A stretch of 64,000 nt of DNA from Coriobacteriaceae bacterium (GTDB taxonomy: Bacteria > Actinomycetota > Coriobacteriia > Coriobacteriales > Coriobacteriaceae): assembly GCA_030525945.1 (NCBI GenBank), contig JAUNDT010000006.1, positions 1 through 64,000 of the forward strand, read 5' to 3'. Under the pieces are notes generated by a model. That model saw only the letters and a list, made by a program, of their open reading frames with translations, did no database searches and was not told the origin of the DNA. Both the position numbers and the translations under genes were made by a program. Each line of letters starts with the position of its first letter. Positions within the stretch are counted from its first letter, which is position 1. Positions 42,941 to 51,822 of the stretch are shown here, in pieces.

Positions 42941-43241
42941 CGTTCTCGTGGTACTTGGTGATTTTTTCCTCCGTGGTGAGGACGCCTATCTCGGGGGCGA
43001 AGAAGATCTTGACGTACGTCGCGACCTCGGGGGCGCCCGCCTCGACGCAAATGCGATTCACGCCCGCCACGACCTCCATGCACTGGTCGTAATCACCCTG
43101 GATGGTCGTCTCAAAAGGCCCCACGTAGGCGTCGGGGAACTTCGATTGGATGTAAGCGATCGCCTCGTCGACGATGCGGATCACCTCGTCGTTCCCGTCC
43201 ACATGCTGCGGCAGGACCTGGATTGCCACGCTTGCTTCCAT
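42933..43241 (-). CDS. thiamine-binding/MTH1187-YkoF family protein
   Basis: 102 residues of the DUF77 (MTH1187/YkoF-like) family, with VAIQVLPQ, IVDEAIAYIQSKF, VGPFETTIQGDYDQCMEVV. Members bind thiamine or a related compound and are often encoded with HMP transporters. It is first in the riboswitch-controlled operon. AAAGGA precedes ATG 43241. Confidence 0.88.
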   Translation of the reverse strand: MEASVAIQVLPQHVDGNDEVIRIVDEAIAYIQSKFPDAYVGPFETTIQGDYDQCMEVVAGVNRICVEAGAPEVATYVKIFFAPEIGVLTTEEKITKYHENDA

Positions 43242-43261
43242 GGCCGTTCCTTTCTGGGCCC

Positions 43262-43295
43262 AAAAAGCGGGCCCCGTAACCGTAGGGGCCCGCTT
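43262..43295 (-). terminator. riboswitch expression-platform terminator
   Basis: A perfect 11-bp stem AAGCGGGCCCC/GGGGCCCGCTT (43285-43295 with 43265-43275), a 9-base loop and TTTTT at 43266-43262 on the minus strand. It lies between the TPP aptamer and the first gene, so thiamine pyrophosphate should cause early termination. Confidence 0.9.
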
Positions 43296-43326
43296 GGAGC
43301 GCATGCAAACAAGCAAGGTTTTCGGT

Positions 43327-43443
43327 ATCCCTACGCCGGCATTACCCGGATCAGGTTGCGGGTCGAAGCGGTGCTGCGCCGCGCTCGCACAGCCGAGCGC
43401 GCAGCGGGCTTCCTCTCAGCCGGCCTCCGCCAGCTCCCCGTTG
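43327..43443 (-). promoter_or_regulatory. TPP riboswitch (THI element) aptamer
   Basis: On the minus strand it runs from ACGGGGAGC through the conserved GGCTGAGAGG, a GC-rich variable stem, then ACCCGCAACCTGATCCGGG and GTAGGGAT. CTGAGA and ACCTGATC are the two diagnostic TPP-binding segments. A -10-like TATACT lies at 43455-43460 just upstream. It controls the downstream DUF77-thiX-thiY-thiZ genes. Confidence 0.95.
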
Positions 43444-43530
43444 TCTCGTTCACGAGTATAGCGCGAGTTACCTGCCAAACGGCAGCGCGCCCAAGAAAAA
43501 AGGCCCATCAAGATCGCTCCCAATAGGCCC

Positions 43531-43571
43531 AAAATGCGTCATTTAGGGTCTGACCCTCAATGACGCATTTT
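43531..43571. repeat. ~40 bp gene-end palindrome, copy 1
   Basis: AAAATGCGTCATTTAGGGTC, a one-base centre, and its inverse with a single mismatch (CTCAA for CTAAA). It forms a bidirectional terminator-like hairpin with A/T ends, and provides the TAA stop of manA. Confidence 0.85.
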
Positions 43572-44502
43572 ACAGATGCGAAGTGATGACCGTCATGGTG
43601 CCGGTGAGCTCGAGCGCATCGCAAGCGGAAAGAGCCAGCAGGTGAGAGCCCTTCTTCACGGGCTTGCCGTTCACGGTGCCCTCGCCCTCGATCACGCTCA
43701 CGCAGGTGAAGGGGTACGGCGTCGGGAAGGTGAGCTCGCCCGCCACGCTCAGGCGCTCAACCGTGTAGCAGTCGGTGGTCACGAGGGTGGTCACGCCGTC
43801 GACCTCGGGCGCGGTCACAGCGCCGGACTCGGGCGCGGCCATGCCGTAGTCGATCACGTCGAGCGACTGCGCCAGGTGCAGCGGGCGCAGCTGGCCGTCA
43901 TCGCCCGGGCGGTCGTAGTCGTACACGCGGTACGTCACGTCGCTGGATTGCTGGGTCTCCAAAATAACCGTGCCGCCCTTGATGGCATGCACGCAGCCGG
44001 GGTCGATCTGGAAGAAGTCGCCCGTGTGAATGGGAATCACGTTGAGCAGCTCATCCCAACGGCCCTCCTCCACCATCTGCGCGAACTCCTCACGCGAGGA
44101 GGCGTTCTGACCCACCACGATGGTGCCACCCTCCTCGGCGGAAAGCACGTACCAGCACTCCTTCTTGCCCAGGCTGCCGTTCTCATGCTCGCCCGCGTAG
44201 GCGTCGTCGGGGTGCACCTGGATGGAAAGGTCGTCGTCGGCGTCGATGATCTTGACGAGCAGCGGGAACACGTCGCCCTCGCAGTTGCCGAACAGCTCGC
44301 GATGCTCGGCCCACAGCCACGAAAGCGTCTTGCCGGCGTACGCTCCGCTCGCAATGACGTCGTCGCCGTTCTCGTGCGCCGAAATCGCCCAGCACTCGCC
44401 CACGGGACCTGCGGGAATCTCATAGCCGAACTCGGTCTCGAGACGACGTCCACCCCAGATCTTGCCCTTGAAATCGGGTACGAGCTCAATGATCGAATCC
44501 AT
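43570..44502 (-). CDS. manA: class I mannose-6-phosphate isomerase
   Basis: 310 residues, the short Bacillus-type ManA. It interconverts mannose-6-phosphate and fructose-6-phosphate. Zinc ligands are seen in QVHPDD (His97), KKECWYVL (Glu115) and GCVHAIKGG (His172), and the cupin strands PGDDGQLRPLHL and the C-terminal GEGTVNGKPVKKGSHLL complete the fold. GAGGGAG precedes the ATG. The stop codon lies in the repeat palindrome. Confidence 0.95.
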   Translation of the reverse strand: MDSIIELVPDFKGKIWGGRRLETEFGYEIPAGPVGECWAISAHENGDDVIASGAYAGKTLSWLWAEHRELFGNCEGDVFPLLVKIIDADDDLSIQVHPDDAYAGEHENGSLGKKECWYVLSAEEGGTIVVGQNASSREEFAQMVEEGRWDELLNVIPIHTGDFFQIDPGCVHAIKGGTVILETQQSSDVTYRVYDYDRPGDDGQLRPLHLAQSLDVIDYGMAAPESGAVTAPEVDGVTTLVTTDCYTVERLSVAGELTFPTPYPFTCVSVIEGEGTVNGKPVKKGSHLLALSACDALELTGTMTVITSHL

Positions 44503-44526
44503 CGAAAACTCCCTCTCGTCAAATGA

Positions 44527-44562
44527 ACAATGCCGCTGCCAAAACTCCTGGCAACAGCATTG
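44527..44562 (-). terminator. hairpin between the response regulator and manA
   Basis: CAATGCTGTTGCC on the minus strand pairs with GGCAGCGGCATTG (two G-U pairs) around an 8-base loop, followed by TTC. It could end response regulator transcription, about 190 bases after the stop, or fold in the manA leader. Bases 44563-44753 hold nothing else I can identify. Confidence 0.5.
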
Positions 44563-44753
44563 TACTCACTTATTCGCGCCGAGGCGCGCCTGCTTGCGCG
44601 GGTGCCCGGAGCACGGTCGGGACGGGTATGGAAAGCCGGTGGCGGCGGGGTTCTGATACGCCAGCAAGCTGGTAAATCATGGCGAACTGCACGCGCTGCC
44701 CTGTTCGGTGCAACACCGCGGCTGCAAAGAGGCAGAATATGCCCTTCTACCTG

Positions 44754-45467
44754 CTACTTCTCGATCGTGTACCCCACGCCCCAGATGTTCTTGATGAAGC
44801 GCGGATTCTGCGCGTCGTCGCCGAGCTTCTCGCGCAGGTGGCGGATATGCACCATGACGGTGTTGTTCGACCCCGCCATGAACTCCTCGTCCCACACGGC
44901 GCGGAACAGCTCCTCGACCGGGACGACGTGTCCGCGGTGCTCCGCCAAATACAGCAGAATCGCATACTCCAGCGGCGTGCAGCGCACCGCCTTTTCGTCC
45001 ACCGTGACTGTGCGCGCGTCCTTGTTAATTACAAGACCATTGAACGAGATAATCGGGCCCGCGACCTCCGCCTCGGCGGCCTGCTCGCGGCTGCCGTAAC
45101 TCGTGTACCTGCGCAGCTGCGCCTTGCAGCGCGCCACCAGCTCGAGCGGTCGGAACGGCTTGACCATGTAGTCGTCCGCGCCGAGCGAAAGCCCCTGGAT
45201 CTTATCGGCCTGGCTGTCGCGCGCCGTGAGCATGATGACCGGGTAGGTGCGCTCCGTGCGGATCGTGCGCAAAAGCTCAAAGCCGTCCACGTCGGGCAGC
45301 ATGATGTCGAGCACGGCCAGGTCGAATTCGCGCTCCAAGATGAGGCGTGCGGCGTCGGCGCCCGTATAGGCGAGCGTCACGTCGAAGCCCTCGTTGCGCA
45401 GGTAGATACCCACGAGGTCCGTGATGGTCTTTTCGTCATCCACAACTAAAATGCGCGGCGTGTCCAC
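44754..45467 (-). CDS. OmpR/PhoB-family response regulator (orphan)
   Basis: 237 residues. A complete receiver has the acidic pair in VVDDE, phosphorylation Asp54 (AVLDIMLPD), Thr (MLTAR) and Lys in MVKPF. A winged-helix domain follows (about 140-237) with GSNNTVMVHIRHLREKLGDD, most like VanR-type regulators. No histidine kinase gene adjoins it. It is transcribed divergently from a D,D-carboxypeptidase, a typical target of VanR-like regulators. The GTG at 45467 has AAAGGAG upstream. Confidence 0.9.
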   Translation of the reverse strand: MDTPRILVVDDEKTITDLVGIYLRNEGFDVTLAYTGADAARLILEREFDLAVLDIMLPDVDGFELLRTIRTERTYPVIMLTARDSQADKIQGLSLGADDYMVKPFRPLELVARCKAQLRRYTSYGSREQAAEAEVAGPIISFNGLVINKDARTVTVDEKAVRCTPLEYAILLYLAEHRGHVVPVEELFRAVWDEEFMAGSNNTVMVHIRHLREKLGDDAQNPRFIKNIWGVGYTIEK

Positions 45468-45860
45468 AAAACGCTCCTTTCGCCCCTCTCCATTATGGCG
45501 AAGACGCCCGTGCTCCGCAGCTTTTGCACGGGCATTAAGCAAATGCTAAGGAGCACGGGGTGTCGGCGGGGTCGCGGGGGCGGCGGTGGGAGCGCATGGG
45601 CGTCGGTGCACAGCGGCTCGCGAAATCGACCGAATCTCGCGTCCCTCGGTCCAGCGCACCCGATCCCTCGGCACCGCATCTACAACCCTTCGACCCCGCA
45701 GCGGCGCAGCCCACGCCCTCTGCCCCGCGTCTCGCGCTCCGTCGCAGCACAGCACCGCACACCGCACGTGCCCCGAGCGCTGGCAACTCCCCACGTGCGG
45801 CAACGTCCGCACCAGGTGGTACACTCTGGCTAATCTTTCCGAATCCCATGAAAGGCCCGT
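45468..45860. other. divergent intergenic region
   Basis: 393 bases between the response regulator and the carboxypeptidase. No gene is supported. The plus-strand end has TACACT about 40 bases before the carboxypeptidase start as a possible -10. Both promoters must lie here, but I see no clear repeated operator. Confidence 0.4.
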
Positions 45861-47171
45861 ATGAAAAAGCGTGTTCCCGTTATAGCCGCCGCGTCTTTTG
45901 CCCTCGCGCTCCTCGCCCCCGAAGGCGCGCATGCCGAGGTTCGCACCGGCGACCTCATCTTGGGAACCTCCGCCATCGAGCGCGGCATCGACGCCTCTGA
46001 GCTGCCCGACATTTCCGCCCCGCACGCCATCGTCGTTGGGCCGGACGGACGCGTGTACTACGAGCGAAACGCCAGCGATCCCATCAAGATCGCCTCGACC
46101 ACCAAGGTGATGACCACGCTTGTTGCCCTCGAGCACTGCGAGCTTTCCGACATCGTCACCGTCGACCACGCTGCGGCGACGGTGGGCGAATCCTGCGTGG
46201 GCCTGCTCGAAGGCGACACCCTCACCATGGAAGAGGCGCTCACCGGCCTCATGGTCATGAGCGGTAATGACGCGGCCACGGCAATCGCGACGACCGCCGG
46301 CGCCAAAATCGATCCCTCGAGCGACGACCCCTACGGCGTGTTCATCGACGCGATGAACGCCAAGGCAGCTGAGCTCGGCTGCACGGACACGGTGTTCGAG
46401 AACCCTCATGGCCTGGACTTCGACGCCTGGGTGGGCGATATGCACTCCACCGCGAGCGACATGGCAAAGATTTACAACGCGGCCATGGAAAATGACGAGT
46501 TTCGTGCCATCAACACCACGGACCGCACGTCAATTGAGGTGACGTCCGCCGACGGCTCCGCCCGCACGATCGATTTGGCCGTGCGCAACGAGATCCGCGG
46601 CAAGAGCGGCAACATCGGCGGCAAAACGGGCACCACGTACGAGGCGGGCAACTGCTTCATTGGCACGTATGTGCAGGACGCCGGCGGCGAGGTCACCATC
46701 GCGGTATTCGGCTGCGAGGACAACGAGGCGCGCTGGGCCGATAGCCTTGCGCTTTCGAGCTGGTACTACGGGCATATTTCCACCGTGCCGATGGCGAATT
46801 CGCCGCGCGAGCGCGGAGGAGCGCCGGTAATCGCAGAGGCGCCCTGCACCAGCTGGACCGACAGAACTGCCGACGTCACACTTAGCGATCCCGACGCAAC
46901 GATGCACGTGTTCAACTTGGGCGAAGAGCTCGAGCAGAAGGTTTCGCTCGATGAGCTGAGCGGCGCGGTTGAAAAGGGGCAGAAGGTCGGCACCATCTCC
47001 TACCTGCAAGATGGCGAGGTCGTGAGCGAGGCGGACCTGGTCGCCGCCGAGAACGTCCCCGCGCCCAGTCCGCTCGAGTGGGCCATGGTGCAGTTCGACC
47101 GCCTGATCCGCTTCTTCACCGGTGAGCCCGGGGTCGCCGAGACCCGCGTGCTCAACAAATGCGTCATTTAG
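45861..47171 (+). CDS. D-alanyl-D-alanine carboxypeptidase (class A PBP, S11 type)
   Basis: 436 residues. Signal peptide (1-25), then a serine peptidase S11 domain with STTK (Ser79-Lys82), SGN (134-136) and KTGT (255-258). A C-terminal beta-rich domain (about 315-400) follows, and a hydrophobic/amphipathic end FDRLIRFFTG that may touch the membrane. It trims the terminal D-Ala of peptidoglycan stem peptides outside the membrane. The last five codons (NKCVI) and the TAG come from the gene-end palindrome, so the repeat has altered its C-terminus. Confidence 0.93.
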   Translation: MKKRVPVIAAASFALALLAPEGAHAEVRTGDLILGTSAIERGIDASELPDISAPHAIVVGPDGRVYYERNASDPIKIASTTKVMTTLVALEHCELSDIVTVDHAAATVGESCVGLLEGDTLTMEEALTGLMVMSGNDAATAIATTAGAKIDPSSDDPYGVFIDAMNAKAAELGCTDTVFENPHGLDFDAWVGDMHSTASDMAKIYNAAMENDEFRAINTTDRTSIEVTSADGSARTIDLAVRNEIRGKSGNIGGKTGTTYEAGNCFIGTYVQDAGGEVTIAVFGCEDNEARWADSLALSSWYYGHISTVPMANSPRERGGAPVIAEAPCTSWTDRTADVTLSDPDATMHVFNLGEELEQKVSLDELSGAVEKGQKVGTISYLQDGEVVSEADLVAAENVPAPSPLEWAMVQFDRLIRFFTGEPGVAETRVLNKCVI

Positions 47172-47196
47172 GGTCAGACCCTAAATGACGCATTTT
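47157..47196. repeat. ~40 bp gene-end palindrome, copy 2
   Basis: A perfect inverted repeat with arms AAATGCGTCATTTAGGGTC and a short centre, located between two convergent genes. Its left arm gives the TAG stop of the carboxypeptidase, and its right end gives the TAA stop of the 118-residue membrane protein gene. It should terminate both. Confidence 0.9.
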
Positions 47197-47551
47197 ACTC
47201 GCCGCGGCGCTCTTTGGTGAGCTTCTTCGCCTGATGGCGGGAGGCGAACCACACCACGAATGACGTCAAGAACAGAACCGTGAACGCGATGCTGCATACC
47301 TGCGCGAGCTGCAGGTTGTTTTGGCTGGTAAACAGCTGCGCAAGCAAGAACATCGCGAATGTGATAACAATGAGCACGCCGAAAACGCGCGTAAGAGGCA
47401 GGCTGCGATGCAGTTCGTTGTCGATGGGCGCGGGACCGGCAGCCGCCTTGCGACGCTCGCGTAGCTCACGAGCCGCCTCCATGGCGCGCGCGTCTTCCTC
47501 CGCCTTGGCGACCTTATCCTGCTTGAGCTGCTTGTTCGTTTTCTTGCTCAC
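47195..47551 (-). CDS. small membrane protein of unknown function
   Basis: 118 residues. A charged N-terminal helix (1-45, Lys/Glu/Ala/Arg-rich) is followed by two membrane segments (about 58-78 and 86-106) and a basic end. The start is GTG at 47551 with AAGGAG 6 bases upstream. It follows tatD in the same direction. No motif suggests a function. Confidence 0.75.
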   Translation of the reverse strand: MSKKTNKQLKQDKVAKAEEDARAMEAARELRERRKAAAGPAPIDNELHRSLPLTRVFGVLIVITFAMFLLAQLFTSQNNLQLAQVCSIAFTVLFLTSFVVWFASRHQAKKLTKERRGE

Positions 47552-47604
47552 CAAAAACTCCTTGCGTGGTGTGGGGAATGCCCCGCCGATGCCTGCTTGA
47601 CCTT

Positions 47605-48654
47605 CTACCCAAAGAGCGCGATCGAAGACCGCCAAATCGCTTGGGCGATATCGCGCGGCAGCTCGCCCGTGCGGTCCGCGCGGTCATAAATGAGCACGTC
47701 TGCCGTCTGGGCGATCATGGCGGGCTCGCATTCGAGGCCGCGGATGGGCTCGGGCGCCATGTAGGGGCAGTCCGTCTCGAGCAGCAGACGATCGAGCGGG
47801 CATGCGGCAAAGGCCTCACGCACGTCATCGTTGCGCTTGAACGTTGCCGCACCGCCGAAGGCGATATGGCAGCCGAGGCGCACGAACCGCTCCATGGTGG
47901 CATGGTCTTCGCCAAAACAGTGAAGCACGCAGCCCGCCGCGGGCACGCCGACCTGCTCGAGCACGCGCGCAGCATCCGCATGAGCCTCGCGTGCGTCGTC
48001 GCCGTTGTCGTTGCGCAAATGCAACTCAACGGGCACATTGTGACGGACTGCAAGCTCGAGTTGGCGAGCCATGGCGTGCATTTGAAGGTCGTGCGGAGCC
48101 GCCTCGATGTTGTCGTCCGCATCGAAGTGGTAGTCCAAGCCGATTTCGCCCACGCCGGCGCACAGCGGATCTGCCAGGGCGTCCTCGACCTGCGCGTGAA
48201 TGGCGTCCGTGTAGTCGGGGGCACCATAAGGATGCACGCCCACCAGGTAACGCACGGGAATTATCGCCCCGCGCGCGGCAGCGGCGCCTGCCACGCCCTG
48301 TAGCCACGCGGAGAACGCCGCGGCATCCGGCGTCTCCTCGCTTTTGTCGGCGATGGGGTCGTAGAGCGTCACCAAGCCGCGGACGCCCGCCTGGTACGCC
48401 CGCACCAGTACGTCGACGGGATTCTTGTCCTCGCCCCAAAAGGAGCGCAGGTGCGCATGGGTGTCGAACAGAAGCGCTTGTGGGCGCGGCAGCTCGAGCA
48501 CCTTCTTTTTCTTGGCAAACGTCAGGGGCTCCCAGTCCGCAAGATCGTCCAGCACCGCAGTTCCCGTAAGAGCATCCGGCTCCGGGCACACCGTACCTGT
48601 CGTCTGCGGATCCGCATGGACAAGACTGGCGCGCACGTCAGCGTTATCTGTCAT
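47605..48654 (-). CDS. tatD: TatD family metal-dependent DNase
   Basis: 349 residues: a 60-residue N-terminal extension then the TatD barrel. It has DTHAHL (metal pair His66, His68), GEIGLDYHF (metal Glu), LHLRN (His), HCFGE and ETDCPYMAPEP (Asp). TatD acts as a 3'-5' exonuclease and a repair/quality-control nuclease. AAAGGATG precedes the chosen ATG; an ATG three codons earlier overlaps the ribosome-binding site. It is part of the conserved metG-tatD-rsmA group, here ordered rsmA-tatD downstream of metG. Confidence 0.93.
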   Translation of the reverse strand: MTDNADVRASLVHADPQTTGTVCPEPDALTGTAVLDDLADWEPLTFAKKKKVLELPRPQALLFDTHAHLRSFWGEDKNPVDVLVRAYQAGVRGLVTLYDPIADKSEETPDAAAFSAWLQGVAGAAAARGAIIPVRYLVGVHPYGAPDYTDAIHAQVEDALADPLCAGVGEIGLDYHFDADDNIEAAPHDLQMHAMARQLELAVRHNVPVELHLRNDNGDDAREAHADAARVLEQVGVPAAGCVLHCFGEDHATMERFVRLGCHIAFGGAATFKRNDDVREAFAACPLDRLLLETDCPYMAPEPIRGLECEPAMIAQTADVLIYDRADRTGELPRDIAQAIWRSSIALFG

Positions 48655-48680
48655 AAGGATCATCCTTTCGCGCAGCGTGC

Positions 48681-49667
48681 CTACGCGCTTGCCCTATCAG
48701 CGCTCAACGCGCCGGCGAGCTGAACGAATTCGCTGGTTGAGAGGGTCTCGGCTCGAGCGGTCGGCGCGATGCCGCACTGCTCGAACGCCGCGTCGAGCGC
48801 CGCCTTGTCAAAGCCGTTCGAGCTCATGGAATTACGGATGGTCTTGCGTCGCTGGGCAAAGGCGGCATCGACCACGCGGGCGATATCCTCCGAGGTCAAG
48901 GGGTTAGCACCCTCACATGCTGCCGATGCGAGCTCAGGGCAGTCAGCGCCGGACTCGGAAGCGCCCACGGCGGGGGCGTTCGGCGCCGGGGCGGCCTTCT
49001 CCCCCACACGAGGCCCCCTGTAGGCAGAAGATGCCCCCACGCGGTCGATGCGCACCACCGCGGAGTCCACGTGCGGCGCTGGCATGAAGCAGCGCGGCGG
49101 AACCTCAAAACGCCCCGTGACCTCGCCGTACAGGGAAAGCTTGACCGTGTAGGCACCGTAGGCCTTGGTGGCGGGCACGGCCGCGATGCGGTCGGCAACC
49201 TCCTTTTGCACCATAACCACCGCTCGACGCAGGCTCGGCATGGTTTGGAAGAACTGTAGGATGATCGTTGCCGCGACGTTATAGGGCAGGTTGGCTACGA
49301 GCACCTCCGGTTCGCCGCCGAGAGCCTCGGCGATCTGCGCAGGCGGCACCGCAAGCGCGTCGTCCATAATAAAGTTGAAGTTCGCATGGTCAACCGCATG
49401 TGCACAGAGCACCGGCTCGAGCTCCGTATCCATCTCAATCGAGGTCACGCGGCCCGCGTCTTGCACGAGTGCGAGCGTGAGCGTGCCGATGCCCGGGCCG
49501 ACCTCGAGCACGCGCTCGGACCCCGTAAGCTCGGCCAGGTCCATGATGCGCTCAATAACATGGTTGTCGATGAGGAAATTCTGGCCCAAACGATGCTTCG
49601 TTGCCAGGCCAAAGGCCTCGAGCATCTCACGCGTGGCGGTCGGATTTGCAAGCGGAGAGGTTGTCAT
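48681..49667 (-). CDS. rsmA: 16S rRNA (adenine1518/1519-N6)-dimethyltransferase
   Basis: 328 residues. GQNF (28-31), SAM-binding EVGPGIGTLT (55-64), SIEMD, and catalytic NLPYN (126-130) are present. It dimethylates two adjacent adenines of the 3' hairpin of 16S rRNA during 30S maturation. A Pro/Ala/Gly-rich insertion of about 45 residues lies in the C-terminal domain (about 235-280). AAAGGAG precedes ATG 49667. Confidence 0.95.
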   Translation of the reverse strand: MTTSPLANPTATREMLEAFGLATKHRLGQNFLIDNHVIERIMDLAELTGSERVLEVGPGIGTLTLALVQDAGRVTSIEMDTELEPVLCAHAVDHANFNFIMDDALAVPPAQIAEALGGEPEVLVANLPYNVAATIILQFFQTMPSLRRAVVMVQKEVADRIAAVPATKAYGAYTVKLSLYGEVTGRFEVPPRCFMPAPHVDSAVVRIDRVGASSAYRGPRVGEKAAPAPNAPAVGASESGADCPELASAACEGANPLTSEDIARVVDAAFAQRRKTIRNSMSSNGFDKAALDAAFEQCGIAPTARAETLSTSEFVQLAGALSADRASA

Positions 49668-49731
49668 GCGCGAATCTCCTTTGTGACGTGTGAACAAGCG
49701 GGCCGTCGGCGCCGCAAGGGGCGCCGCGCAC

Positions 49732-49961
49732 AAACCTACCCCGCATTGGGGGTGAATTAGGGGGTTCCGAAATAAACCTATGCTGTATTGGGGGTGGTTT
49801 ACGAGCAATTCAACGCATCGCCGAACATTTTTTCAACAAAATGCCTGTTGGCAAAAGAGCAAAAAGTCGATTCACACCGAATGCCCTCGGATTTCACCCC
49901 CAATGTAGGGGAGGTTTTTCCAGCGACCCCTCAAACCTCCCCCAATGCGCTATAAGTTTGG
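49732..49961. mobile_element. ~230 bp palindromic repeat element, copy 2 (MITE-like)
   Basis: The same four-unit plan as at 40420: direct units at 49732-49760 and 49774-49801 (42 bases apart), inverted or degenerate units at 49891-49919 and 49932-49961 (41 apart), around an 89-base centre. Unit sequences are more degenerate than in copy 1. It lies between rsmA and metG. Confidence 0.65.
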
Positions 49962-49980
49962 GCGAACCCGCAATTCCGAG

Positions 49981-51582
49981 CTACTGCAGACGCGGGAAAA
50001 GCGCCTCGCCCTTCTCGACCGGCAGGCCAGCGGCGAGCTGGCCCCAGGTGCAGGCGGAAGCCATGTCGTCCGTGGCGGCCTCGGCCTCGCAGCCAATGCG
50101 GCGCAGGGCCTCGGCGCTGGTGGACGGCATGAGTGGCATGAGCAGGTGCGCGGTGATGCGGATGCACTCGAGCAGATTCCAAATCACGTTGGCAAGCTCG
50201 CCGGCCTTGGCGGGATCCTTGGAGAGCGTCCAGGGCGCGGACTCCTCGATGTAGAGGTTCGCGGCGTGCACGAGCTCCATGACCTCCTTGGCGGCGTCGC
50301 CGTAGGCGAAGGCCTCCATCTTGGCGGCGTAGCGGTCGAACAGACCCCCGGCCACGGTGGCCAGCGGGTTCTCGGCGCAACCGGCCGCGTTCGCGTCGCG
50401 CTCGGGCGTGGCGCCCTCGAAGTACTTGATGCACATATTGGTGGAGCGCGAGATCAGGTTGCCCCAGCTGTTGGCGAGGTCGGCGTTGTAGACCTGCTCC
50501 ATGCGGCCGAAGCTGATGGCGCCGTCCGTACCGGGGGTGACGTCGGTCATGAAGTAGTAACGGTAGCCCTCGACGCCGAGCTTTTCGATAACCTCGCGCG
50601 GAGCGATGGCGTTACCGCGGGACTTGGACATCTTCTCGGCCTTGCCGGTCTCCTCGTTCTTAACGGTAAGGAAACCGTGCGCGAACACGTGCTCCGGCAG
50701 GGCCTCGCCCAGCGCCATGAGCATGGCGGGCCAGATCACGCAGTGGAAGCGGATGATGTCCTTGCCAACGATGTGAGTCTGCGCAGGCCAGCGATAGGCG
50801 AAGTCTGCCGCGGCCTCGTCGCCCTCGGCACCGTAGCCCACGGCAGTCATGTAGTTGGTGAGCGCATCGAACCACACGTAGGTCACGTGATCGCCGTCGA
50901 AGGGCACCTCGATGCCCCAGTCGAAGGAGGTGCGGGACACGGACAGGTCGTTCAGGCCGCCCTCGACGAAGGAGCGTACCTCGTTCATGCGGAAGTCGGG
51001 CTGGACGAAGTCCGGGTGCTCGTCATAGAGCTTGAGCAGCTTGTCCTGGAACGCGGAAAGCCTAAAGAACCAGCTCTCCTCCTTGACGCGCTCGAGCGGA
51101 CGGTCGCAATCGGGGCACAGGTGCTGTCCCTCGGTACCGCGGGCCTCGTCTGCCTTCTCAACCTGGGTCTCGGTGAAAAATGTCTCGTCCGGCACGCAGT
51201 ACCAGCCGTCGTAGCTGCCCTTGTAGATGTAGCCGGACTCCTGCATGCGCTCCCACAGGTACTGAACGGCGCGGTGCTGGCGCTCCTCGGTGGTGCGGAT
51301 GAAGTCGTCGTTCGAGATCTCCAGCTCCTCCCACAGCTCGTGGAAGTGCGGGGCCTGGGAATCGCACCACTCCTGCGGGGTGAGGCCGTGCTTCTCGGCA
51401 GCCTCGGCGACCTTCTGGCCGTGCTCGTCCATGCCGGTGAGGAACTTGACGCTGTAGCCGGCGGCGCGGCGGTAACGCGCCTGAACGTCGGCGATGATGG
51501 TGGAGTACGCGGTACCCAGGTGCGGGTCGGCGTTGACGTAGTAGATGGGCGTGGTGATGTAATAGGACGGCTTCGTGCTCAT
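49981..51582 (-). CDS. metG: methionyl-tRNA synthetase
   Basis: 533 residues. The class I signature is HLGTA (21-25), the second signature is KMSKS (317-321), and one zinc knuckle with CPDC (156-159) lies in the connective peptide. It charges tRNA-Met for initiation and elongation. The C-terminal dimerisation (tRNA-binding) domain is absent, as in short MetG forms. AAGGAAG lies upstream of ATG 51582. Confidence 0.97.
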   Translation of the reverse strand: MSTKPSYYITTPIYYVNADPHLGTAYSTIIADVQARYRRAAGYSVKFLTGMDEHGQKVAEAAEKHGLTPQEWCDSQAPHFHELWEELEISNDDFIRTTEERQHRAVQYLWERMQESGYIYKGSYDGWYCVPDETFFTETQVEKADEARGTEGQHLCPDCDRPLERVKEESWFFRLSAFQDKLLKLYDEHPDFVQPDFRMNEVRSFVEGGLNDLSVSRTSFDWGIEVPFDGDHVTYVWFDALTNYMTAVGYGAEGDEAAADFAYRWPAQTHIVGKDIIRFHCVIWPAMLMALGEALPEHVFAHGFLTVKNEETGKAEKMSKSRGNAIAPREVIEKLGVEGYRYYFMTDVTPGTDGAISFGRMEQVYNADLANSWGNLISRSTNMCIKYFEGATPERDANAAGCAENPLATVAGGLFDRYAAKMEAFAYGDAAKEVMELVHAANLYIEESAPWTLSKDPAKAGELANVIWNLLECIRITAHLLMPLMPSTSAEALRRIGCEAEAATDDMASACTWGQLAAGLPVEKGEALFPRLQ

Positions 51583-51692
51583 GACGCGCGGCTTCCTTCC
51601 TGCTAGATGTTCATGCAACTCTTCATTCTAGCAGGAACGTCATGCCGAATGGGCTTTGATCGCATGGGGCTCGTGGTCGTAGCGGGCGTGCG

Positions 51693-51770
51693 GCTGCGCC
51701 GACATAATTCCCTCGGGTGTGGCTCCGCTTCGCTCCACAAAAACACCCTACGGAAATATGTCGGCGCAGC
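51693..51770. repeat. 78-base imperfect hairpin between metG and rsmI
   Basis: The outer arms GCTGCGCCGACATA (51693-51706) and the inverse (51757-51770) are perfect over 14 bases. Inside, TTCC pairs with GGAA and GGGTGT with ACACCC, separated by 3-base bulges. It could be a structured RNA in the metG leader or a repeat element. Confidence 0.6.
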
Positions 51771-51822
51771 TTCAGCGGGCACGTTCCAGCAAGGAGCGAC
51801 GTGCGATCGAGACTTATTGCTG

